DNA of 64,000 bases, taken from positions 2,612,501 through 2,676,500 of the forward strand of contig NZ_OY781882.1 of the NCBI RefSeq assembly GCF_963677125.1. The letters run 5' to 3'. Within the stretch, counting starts at the first letter, position 1, and every line of letters begins with the position of its first letter. A program made the position numbers and the translations under genes. Below, in pieces: positions 24,600 to 36,500 of the stretch. The notes below the pieces were generated by a model that was not told the DNA's origin, did not search any database, and saw only the letters and a list, made by a program, of their open reading frames with translations. This DNA comes from an uncultured Desulfobacter sp. GTDB taxonomy: Bacteria; Desulfobacterota; Desulfobacteria; Desulfobacterales; Desulfobacteraceae.

Positions 24600-27500
24600 T
24601 TACCATAAGGTATCATACAAATCTTTCCACGATGTAACGGGGCAAAGACCCATTCTTTTCGCCTTGATAGCCAAACTATGATTATAACTATAAATATTCC
24701 TAGCACGATTACCTGCCCAGTGCCAGCAGTTATGCCATGCAGCAGAATAACACGGTGGATCATTGACATCTGCTAATATTCTTTTTCTTACCCACATATC
24801 CATTCCATCGTCATCACTCCAAATTTCACGGCAGCCGGCCCAGTGCAAACCATACCAAGGAATGGATTCTCTATAAATTTTTCCAGCCGTCCAAAATGGA
24901 ATACCTTGTGCTGCCCCCCATAAAGTACTTGTCGCGCCACTATACCAAGCACCACCATATCTATGTACGCCAAATCCGGCAACTAAGTTAATGTTATCGT
25001 TACACTTATTTTGTATAACGATAATTCTATGTATAGGAACGCTACCTAAACATTCTAAAACTTTTTTACCATCAATATCTATATTTCTTATTGGATTATT
25101 TGAAGCATAGGTATAGAGATGATCAGTATTCTTTACCCCAATCGGGTCTATTCTTGTGTATCGCCCAAATGAAGGTTCATAGTATCTGTGCCAATTATAA
25201 TTCATCGATAATTCTTCGTCGAAATATTGACCAGGGAATCTTAAATTATTTTCAATAGTTTCAACTTTAACTATCGCTTCTCCATAAGCACTATATTCAG
25301 CCTTCCAAACGTTACCAACTGTGCTTGACATTATTTGTGGACTACCTAATTGATCATTGTGGTAGAAATAATTTTTACCTTTATAATTCATAAAAACAGG
25401 ACCAGTGGTCAAAACGGGCGTTGGATGCCAACCATATATTTTAACAGGATTTCCATCAGCATCGTATTCTCCTGTTAGCCCATCATCACTATAGTAAAAA
25501 TAAGTACGTGATCCATGAACATCCTTCCAAAGTCGCCTGCCAAATGGATCATAGTAGTATCCCGCAATCTGGTTCTCACTGTCTTTAATTGCAACCAACC
25601 TGTTGTTTACATTATAGAAGAAATTTAAAATAGAACCATTTTGGTTTAGTTGAATCATACTTCCATTTGAATTATATTCAAATTTTGTATTATCAAAGCC
25701 CTCCAACTCACTATTTTTATTGTAGGCCCAATTGTTAGTAGTATCAGCCGACGTCAAACGGTTACCCACTGGATCGTAAGTAAAAGCTTCGTCAGTGATG
25801 TTTGGATTATCGGCGGATGTCAACCTGTCAAGCTCGTCATATCCATAGGTATAAGTGCCATGCTCGGTTTGCTTCTGGATAATATTGCCTGACGGATCGA
25901 ATGTGTACGCATAATCCATGATGACATCATGACCGATGGCTTCTACAGTTATCCTATTAATTCGCATAAGCTGGTCATAGGTATACTTTTCGATAGTTCC
26001 ACTTGGGAGGGTTTTCAGTGTCGGCCAGTTCCAAACATTGTTTTGATAAGTTATATTTCCAGAATCTGGTATATTTATAGATGATAGTTGATTGTTAGCA
26101 TCGTAGGTATAAGTGTAAGTGATTCCACCGGGACTGGTGAATGTGTGTTTCAGTCCATTAGCATAATATGAGTAACTGTAGCAAAGACTAAAATTACCAT
26201 AATCAACAGTTTCACTAATCTTAAGATTGTTGTTATCATAAACGTAATTCGCCGAGCTTGTACCATCATCATATGATAGCAAGTTGCTTGCATTGTCATA
26301 GGTAAACACTACGGTTTTTATTGGGGATTCGTCAATTATATTTAAGTAGTACTTTATTTCGGTCCTTCGACCAGCATCATCATAAATAAAGATCGTTATT
26401 TGGTCTTTGGCATCAAGCCTCTCTACTAAATTACCTAATGCATCATAAGAATAAGTTGTCTCATCACCCATTGGTCGAATTTCATTGATCAAGCGATTGT
26501 TACGGTCATATTCGAATGACGTTGTATTACCATTGGCGTCGCTTAATGCCACAATGTTATCCCGGCTATCGTAGGTAGATTCTGTTCGCCCCCCTGCTGC
26601 ATCCACAGTCGTTACCATACGATTTAAAGCATCATACTCATAGCTCGTTTTCCTGCCACCTTTATCCACGACCTTTACACGATTTCCAGCCCCGTCATAT
26701 TCATAAACGGTCTGGGATTCATTTTCACTCATAACATCAATATCTAAAATTTTACGCCCCCTTTTATCATAAACATACTGACGTTCGAATGTGGGATAGA
26801 CCGTGGCCACCAACTGCCCCTCGTCTCCACCGCTGCAGGAAGAGCAACCAGAATCGCTCTCCTCTGCATATATATTTTCAATAACATTGTCGTTGCCGTC
26901 AATGGTTCTGATCAATCTACCCCGGACATCATATTCGTTTCGAACCGTAATCTTGCCTTCCGCATCAATTACCTTTGTCTGCTGCCCAAACTGATCATAC
27001 TCATATCGGGTTATACCGCCCTCGGCATCGGTCATGCTCGTCATCCTGCCGTGATCATCAAAGGTGTAATTGGTCGCATGTTTATTGGCATCAATCACCT
27101 TGGTCTGATTCCCGGCAGCATCGTATTCATACAGGGTCACATGATCCAGAGGATCGGTCATCGAAAGCAACTGTCCGGCTGTGTCATAGCTGTATTGCCA
27201 AAGTTTACCCCGAGCATCCAATTTCTCCAGTACATTGCCCAGTGCGTCATATTCCAGATATTGAGTCACCCCCCCTTCGGGATCGGTCTGGGTGGCCAAG
27301 TTTCCGTCCGCATCATAGGTCATGGTGGTAACGGCTTCAGCAGTCACGGCATCCCCCAACCGCCGGGTTTCGATCAGTCGGCCGACGTCATCGTAGGCAT
27401 ATTCGGTGGCCCTTTCCACATCGGTTCCCACGGCTTCGGTCATGCGGATCATGTTGCCGTTTTCATCATAGTCGTACTCGGTAATCACGCCCAGTTCATT

Positions 27501-30500
27501 GGTTTGCCGTAAAAGATTCCCAGTTTCCGGGTCATATTCATAACTGACCGAACTGCCGTCCGCATAAGTGGTCTTGGTGATTTGCTCCCATTGATCCAGT
27601 TCTTCCTCGGTCTGCTGTCCGCCGGATGCCACAGAGGTTCTGATGTTGTTGTTGTAGCTGACCGACTTTTGAACGACCCCGTTGATGGCTTTCTTAATGG
27701 CTTTACCTTTGCTGTTGTACCATCGTTCATCAACCATACCGCTGCTGTGTGTAATCTGGGCATAATATTCATGGGTGCTTGAATTGTAGCTATAGTCGAA
27801 ATACTTGGAAGCCCCGGTGCTGGTGGTCACGGATTTAACAAAACCGTCCCCATAATAGGAGATAGAGGTCGTGCCGCCCAGGGGCGTGGTTTTGCTGGTG
27901 AGGCGGTCGCCTGAATCATAGGTATATTTCCAGTGGTTGTCCATCACATCGGTCACGTCGACAAGGTTATCCCCGTCGTAGGTATACGATATCCGACGAC
28001 CGGCAATGTCTTCCACGGCAGAAATATGATCTCCCTGGTATTCGTACCAGAGCACCTGACGGTCGTTGGTGTCACTCATACCTACCAAACGATCGGTGTC
28101 AGCGGTATCATAAATATATTTAACCGATTGGTTGTAGCGGTCGCCATAGGCCAGGGCCTTTCCTTCAGCATCAAATATCATCCAGTTGCCTTTGCGGTCG
28201 TTCCAGCGATAGCCGTCCGCTTCAGACTGGATAAAGTATTTGTCCTTGTAGGAGAAAAGATTGCTGCCCGATTCCGTCTCCTCGTATGCCACACCATCTT
28301 TATAAACGGTGCGGGTACTGCTTGGGCCTTCAACAAGGTCGAGATCCAGCCGATTTTTTTTATGGTTAAAATGCCAGACCCCATTGTAGTAGCGGCGTGT
28401 CGTACTTATGGAATGCCCCGGCACACTGATGGATAAATCCGTATCATGGTATACATATTTGCCGGAGAGCAGATTAACGGAGCTGTCGACATTTTCACAG
28501 GTTCCCTTTTGTTGACAGCAGCATTCGTAGCTCTCATCTTGCGGACATTCATCCGGGTCATCCTGGCAATGGTTCTCGTCCCCGGAGATACTTGTATAGG
28601 TTTGTTCGCCACTGGTGCTGCCCTCTACTTCGTCTTCGGAGTCTTCCACAAAATCATCACACCATTCGCCGGAATCAACAAATTCATTGGTCGCACTGAC
28701 AGGTCTTAACGTGCCGTTGATACAGGTCATAGTTCCTTTAGTGCGCCCTGTGGCTCTATTAATATTGCATCGGGTAAGGGCACCGCCGCTTTCGTCATCC
28801 GTGGTACTGCCGACACGGGTAACACGGAACGGCAGCTTAAATGAAGACTTGGCGGACAGGATATCCGGAACTTTTCCAAAGAATTCATATTTATATGTCT
28901 GATTGTCCGAAGGCGGTGTATAGGTCACATTTTCCGCCTGAATCAGACCGTGGTTGATGATGGTGATCTCGCCGTTATAAACATCCCCGGGCTGCATATC
29001 GGGCAGATGGGTGCTGGCCGGTTCGATGGTCAAAACGGCAGCCGGAACATCCACCTGGGTTTCGAAAACATAACTCAGCTTGACGGTGTACTGATCCTGT
29101 ATGGTGGTTTCCACCACCTCCCACACCACACTCACCAGGTTGTAATCAAGAAAAATATCCCGTGTAACCGTCATACCGGGCCTGACCCAAAAACGGCCGA
29201 TATATTGTTGGTGGTCTCCGGCTGTGATGCGGCACTTGTAAAGACCTGTCGACAAATCACTGAACAGGGCTTCGCCTTGGGTATCCGTGGTTAGGGTCTC
29301 CTTGATGGACGCCACGTTTTCATTCTGGATCGTTATTTTTGCACCGGCCAGACCAAAAACTTCCTGTTCCGTATCCGGATCAATGGTCCCGGTATAGATA
29401 TCGGAAACCTTGAAAAGCACATGCCCGATTCCGGACTGGGACACGGATACGAACAGGTTGATATCTGTGTCGGCATAGTTGTCAGCGGCCACCCGCAGCA
29501 TAAACTGGTAGATGCCTTCAGCTATGCCGGACTGGGGCGCAAAACTGATATCGACATCTTTTTCTTCTCCAACAGCCAGGTCACCAAGGTCGGAGCTGCC
29601 GTTGAGCACCACCCAATCCGGTGCCGGTGCCCCACCCTGCTGATGAACCGACAGGGATAGATTGCTCATAACGCCGGTGCCTCTATTTTTCAGGGTGATA
29701 CGCTCACTGATGATCTCATCCACAGCCAGACCGGTCTCCACATAGTTGGGCGAGAAGTACAACGACGGTTGGGGTTCCGAAAAATAGAGGCTCAGCCTTA
29801 ACTTACCCCAGGAGTCGTTCTCGTCGCTGGCCAGGTTAAGGACAATGCTGTTGTTTGGATCAACGGTGTTGTCCCCCCAAACACTGACGGTGAGTTTTTG
29901 CGTGGTTTGGGGGTCAAGTGTTGCAATGGCCGGGGGCAGATCGACGGTGACACCCTGGGGCAAATCGCCGCCGGACTGATCCTCGGGCCGGTATTCCAAC
30001 CGCAGGTTATTGGCCGGGGTATTGAATCCTCCGAGCACTGAAACGGTCGCCGTTTTGGGATGGTTGTGGATAAGGTGCAGATTGACGCTATCCGGTGTCA
30101 TACTCACCCGCTGGATGGAGAATTCTCCCTGGGAGATACCGTGGTTGACGGCTGGATGAACGGCCCGGACCTGGTAGGTGCCGTATTCCGAATCACTGGG
30201 ATAGTAGGTGTGAATGAACCGGCCGTCCGTACCGGTGTAAACATTATAGGTCTTTTCAAAGCCGTCTTGATAAATGACCAGTTTGACCGGGACAAAGGGG
30301 ACGGGCGCACCGGTCTCCCGGGCAAGGGCCTGGCCGGTGATGGTGATATTCTCGCTGCCGTCGGAATCAATGGGGGCAATGCTGATAATTTCCCCTGTGT
30401 AAGGCGGCTCTGAAACCGAGATTTCCGTATGCGTGGTAAGCCCGGAAAGGACAATGGCATTGGTTTGCCCAAAGTCGTGGTAGACCTGATCAATGAAAAG

Positions 30501-33500
30501 GTTCACCTTCACATCATCCGGCGCGTTGACCGGTACCGCCAGGTCAATGGCCGCCGAGGTAAAGATTTTCCCGGCATCAATGCGGGCAATACTGGTACCG
30601 TCATTCAAGGTGGAGATCTCCCCACCCTGGGATTGCTTCAATTGGGATTCAGACAAAATATTGCCGTCCGTGTCCGTAAGCTGTACACGGATATCCGGGG
30701 AAACATACGTTCCCGAGCCTTTGGCGGTGATGATCTCGACGGTCTCTTCGCCGGTGTTGTCCAGGGTAAACCAAACCTGCGCGATCCCGCCCCGAATCCA
30801 GTTGTCGCTGAGAATTCCTGCGACCAGACTGTCGTTCACCACTTCAATTTGGCCGGTGCGGGTAATAGTAGCGGTTTCCCCCGGATTGGGGGTGCTTACC
30901 AGGCTAAGGGAATAATCGGCGTAATCCGGCAGATCGGCATGCCCGCCCATAACAACGGGGATGAGGGCGGACTGCTGAGCGCTGAGTTCAAAAATGTCGG
31001 ATTGGTGACCGGTGTAGCCGTTCACATCGACTTCCAGCACTGCATTTTCAATGGTTGACGAAGAGAGGTTCTCCACCTGGAAGGTCAGCCGGTTCATGAG
31101 GTTGCGGTGAAGGGTTTCATCTTCCTGAAGGGCCATGGCCACCTTGGGAAGCACAACGGTGCGGCCAAGGCTTTCATGGCCGTCTGTGTCCACGGCCACC
31201 ACGGTATAGGTCCGCTCATCGTTGCTGTAGCCCTCATCCGTATATACGGGTGATGTGAGCAGGTTGTTGTTGAGTTTAACACCGTCCGTACCTTTTCCAA
31301 GGTAGATGTCAAATCCGGCAATGCTGCTGCCTTCGGCGTTCCAGGTGATCACCGGGTTTTCATCATTGATCTGGACCACAGCAAGATCCGCCACCGGCAG
31401 CAATTCAAAATTCAGGTATGTGGATACAGAGGGATCGGATTCGTTACCGGCCTCATCCACCGCCGTAACCGCATAGGTATGGTGTGTGGCCGAAGGATGG
31501 GCATCGACCGTCTCCAGGGTTTGAATATTGTCCACAACCGGACTCAGGGTGGCGATACTTGAAATGTCATCCTGGCTTGACCGGTACAGTCGGTAAAAGG
31601 CTGCCGGATCAGTATCACTTCCGGTCCAGAAGGCATGGATACCATTGGACTTTAATTCCAGGACAAGGTCCTGGGGAACCGGCGGGGCAGTGGCATCTGC
31701 GGTTGCCGTTACAGGTGCGGACATCCCGCTAATGGTTTCTTGGCCGTTAAACCTGCGGATACTGGCCACGGCATACATATATTCACCTTCCACGGCCGGC
31801 TGGTCGAGGAATTGCATGGTGGCCGCTTCCGTGAAAGGCAACAGAGTGGTGTCATTGGATCCCTGCCTGTAAAGTTGATATCCGGCGGCATCGTCCACGC
31901 TGTTCCAGGTCAGTTGAATTCTGCCGTTGGAAAGACTTTCTGCGGTCAGGGTGTCAGGCACGGCCAAAGGCGGCAGATCGCCCTGGTAAACCTGGAAATT
32001 GTTCGGGGCCAGGATGGCCTGTCCCGGGTTATCCAGGGCATCCGTTGCCTGGAAATTGAAATAGAAGGATTCACCATCCCAAGACCCGGCATCCCCGGGC
32101 AGGATAAAGCTGCCCTGCCAGGTTTGGGCCTGGTTGGGAAGGGTATCGATCTGCGTCCAGTTTTCCACCGGTTCCAGTATGCGGTCTTCCCCGGACAACA
32201 GGTAGGTCAGGTATGGTTCGGTTTCAGATTTTATCTCTTCATCAAGGGATATGGTCACGGTGATTTCAACCGGGTCGGCGCTGTCGTTTTTAACCGGTGA
32301 GGCCGGGCTGATCTCCAGCAGGGTAACGGACGGTCCTATGGCATCCACATCCAGCGTGCTGCCTTGTTCGATCAGGGTCCCGGGATTTCCGGCGGCATCT
32401 TTTCCGGAAAAGACAGCAAAGAATTGGCCGGATAGGGATTCGGGTTCAACGGTAAAACTGCCTGTCCAGGTCAGCTCATCGGCTTTAGACAGGGTAATGG
32501 GAATGGGATTGCCCCCCGCCATGTTCAAGCTGAGGAACGGTATGCCTGTCAGGGGTTCTGAAACGTCCAGGGTCAGGGTGATTGTCCCTGGTCCAAAAAG
32601 TTGGGATGGCTCATCTACAACGCCGTCGGTTTCATAGGTTATCATTGAGACAACCGGCGGTACGGCATCGGACACAGCCGATTTTTCTGATGTTTCTTCA
32701 CTTTCATTACCTAAAACATCCACCGAGGTGACCCGGTAAAAATAGGTACCTTCCATTTCCGGCAGGTCTTCATACACCAACCGTGTGGTGGGCTGGGCTG
32801 TAATCCGTTCCGCATCCGACAGGTCGGAAAAAGAGGTTTGGGACCGGTAAACATGGTATCCGGCAGGGATTTCTCCCGGGAGTTGGCCCCATGCCAGGCG
32901 GATAACCCCCAGGGGCTTGGAAGCGGCTTCAAATCCCAGGGGAGTCCTTAATGCATTCGGGTCTTGGATCACCGTTTGAACAGCGGTAAGTTCACTCTCG
33001 CCGCTCCGGTTTTCCGCCCCGATCTGAATACTGTTGTCTCCGAGAACCAGGGGGATAACAACGGTAAATTTACCCGAAGAATCCACAAGCACGTTTCCGG
33101 CCACCAGCACACCGTTGTTGTATACGTTGATAAAGGTGTTGGGGGTTGCCGTACCGGTAACAGCCAGAGTATTGCGGCTGATGATCACGCCGTCCAGGTT
33201 TGTATCCGGGACCGGCGGCAGGGGTGGTGCCAGTTTCACTTCCAGATTTGATAGTTCATGGCGTTGCATGTTGTCATACCGGTCATAGGCCTCAATGGTG
33301 ATGGTGTAAAGGCCGTCATCCACATCTGCAATGTCCCAGGTCTGTGTTAACAGGCCGGCTTTGCCCACAAAAGTGCCGACAAGCTTTCCGTTAATATAGA
33401 TCAGCACCCGGCCCATGTCGGAATGGGCATCGGAGACCATAAAAGTGAAACTGCCGGGCCGGGTTACGACCGAGCCCGTTCCCAGAAGGACATTATTGTA

Positions 33501-36500
33501 CTTCAGGTCTGAGATCACCGGCGGTATTGTATCGATGAACTCATTGAGCCCGGGATCAATTTCAATCCGGGATGAGGTCACATAGGTGCCGTTGTCCACG
33601 GTAAAGCGCAGAACAATCCGGGTAGCACCTGAGAAATTGATTTCATCCACCACCCAGTTAAAGGAGAGTTCATTTGGGCCGGATGCCGTATCAATAGCGC
33701 CGGACGCGCCGCCGATCTGGTAGTCTGCGTCGTTATCCAGGGCCGGGGAACCGGAAGATGCCGTAAGAGATCCTTCCTCAATGGCAATATTCTGCCACTC
33801 CCCACTGTCATCCAGGCTGTAATCCACTTTTAAGGCACAGGCTGCATTGGCCGCATCATCCACTATCACGGTCAGGGGCACAGAGCTGCCGGTTTCCAGG
33901 AGAACTTGTCCGGATTTGGCATACACCACGGGCCGGTTGATGCCCACGGGCTGTTCCATGGGAGCGCTCCAGCGGCCCAGGGCATTTAAAAATCTGACAT
34001 ACAGGGTGTGAACGCCTTCGGACAAACCAGAAATATCCACACCGGACAACTCCGCCTCTTCTTCGGGGCCGTCATACGCGCCGTCTTTGGCTGGAAGGGG
34101 TATGCCCATGCCGGTGCCGGGATCCGTATCAAAGAAATACTCGGCAGCAACAATGGCATCGGGTTCTTCATATATGGTGAACCGGGTTTGACGCACTACA
34201 CCCCAGGTACCTTCATTATCCTGAACCCGGAGATAAAGTGTGTGGAGGCCGGGCATGAGATGGGAGACATCAATGTCCGGGAGTACCAGCTCTTCCTGGT
34301 TTGAATCAAGCAGGCCGTCCACAGCGCCAAGGGAAGTGCCCTGGCCCAGGCCGGGATCGGAATCAATGTAATATTCTGCGGCCGCAATCCATTTTTCCCC
34401 TTCCACCACAAAATTATGGGGGCTTGAAAACAGGGGATCGGTACGCATCGGCCGGGCCAGGCCCCAATGACCGTCCGTGGTTTTAAACCGGACAAAAACA
34501 GTATGGGGGCCGGAGGTCAGATGGTCTACGGGCAGGTCCGCGATTTCGATCTCTTCCTCAACACTGTCAAAGGCACCATCAAGGGGATCCAGGGCAATGG
34601 CATTGCCGGGTCCCGGATCATGGTCGATGAAGTATTCGGCGGCTGCAATGGCCAAGCCAGCGCAGGCGCTGGTATCTACGGTAAAGGTATTATTGGCGGC
34701 CGGGGTATTGGCCAGACCGGCCCAGTCAATCCCGTTTACAGTTACGGTGGTCAAGCCGTCCAGCCAGGTGGTGCCGTCTGCACAATGGACTTGCCAGGTG
34801 AATTGCCATAACGCACCGCTGCCTGTCATGGGTGCAATGACGGTTTCAGTACCGGGGCGGGAAATGGTGATGTCCGGTTCACCGGCCAGGGGTTCACTGA
34901 ACTTGGCTGTGATCACCAGGGGACCGGCGGTCACCGGAGAGGCTTCGCTATAGGTGAGGGTTACGGATGGTGATGTGGTATCCGTAATAATATCAATGAC
35001 ATCGGCCGACGAAAAACGGCTTTCATTGCCCTGGTCATCCCTTGCGGCCACCCGCCAGAAAATGGTGCCTGCAGGCAGGTCGGTTAAAGGTTGGTATATC
35101 GGATCAATGATGATTTCATCCACCAGGCGTTCAATAAATGCGAAATCTGAAGCGATCTGGATGCGATATTCAACCGCAGCGCTTGCATCCTGCCAGGTCA
35201 GCACGGGACGGCGGCTGCCTGTGGGATCAGGGCTGTAAATATTGATCACCGGCGCATCCGGGGCATCATTGTCTAGGGTAAAGGTATCTGTGGTGTGGGA
35301 CGTGGTCTGGGTGGCCTGGCCGTTATCCACGGTGAACCGCAGCTGTGCATCACCGGTGTCAACGCCGGGTAAATCTTCCCCTGACAGCCAGACAAAACCG
35401 ATCCGGTTCGTGCCCAGTGATGTCTCAATGGGGGCGGCAACACTTCCGATCTGAAATTCCCTTGCGTTGTCCACATCCGGGGCGCCGTGATCGGCTGTCA
35501 AGCTTGATGGGTCAATGGTGCACAAGGACCAGTTGGTGTTGTCCAGGCTGTATTCCACTTTAAGGGTGCAGTTGCGGCCATCGGCATCGGAAATATCCAC
35601 GGCCACTGGAACCCTGCCGTCCCCGGACAGGGCCTGGGAAGGTGTTTTAAGCGCATCGGCCACAGGGACATTAATACCTAATTTTCGGGATACGGGTTCG
35701 CTCCACCGGCCCAGGGCATTCCGAAATCTTACAAAAAGGGTATGAACACCGTCATCAAGCCCTAAAACATCCACATCAATGAGTTCGCCTGATTCTTCAA
35801 TGCTGTCAAATGATCCGTCAACCGGGTTCAAAGGGGTTCCAAGGCCCTGCCCTGGATCCGTGTCCAAAAAGTATTCCGCTGCTACAAAGGCGTCGGGTTC
35901 GCCATACACATTGAACCGGGTCCGGCTTAAAATCCCCCATCTTCCGTCATTGTCCTGAATCCGGACATAGAGGGTATGGGGACCCGGCATAAGATGTGAC
36001 ACATCAACATCCGTCAGAATCAGGTCCTCTTCCGGTGAATCAAAGGCACCGTCAACCGCCTCCAGCGGCGTACCCATCCCGACACCCGGGTCTGAATCAA
36101 TGAAGTATTCGGCGGCACTGACCTGTTTTTCCCCTTCCACGATAAAATTGTGGGGACCGGCAAACAGGGAATCAAATCCCATTGGCCGGGCCAGACCCCA
36201 TTTGCCGTCAGCACGCTTGAACCGGACATACACCGTGTGAGGACCGACGGTAAGATCGGCCACCGGCAGATCGGAAATAACGATATCTTCCTGGTTTTCA
36301 TTAAACACGCCGTCAGCCGGGGTCAGTTCAATTGCGTTTCCAGGACCTGGATCATGGTCGATGAAATACTCGGCAGCGGTAATGGTATCGCTGCTGCAGG
36401 AGGTAGTATTCACCTGGAAGGTATTATTGGACGCCGGGGTATTCGAATTGCCGGCAAAATCCTGTCCGCCGGAAATGGTGACGGTGACAGCGCCGTCATA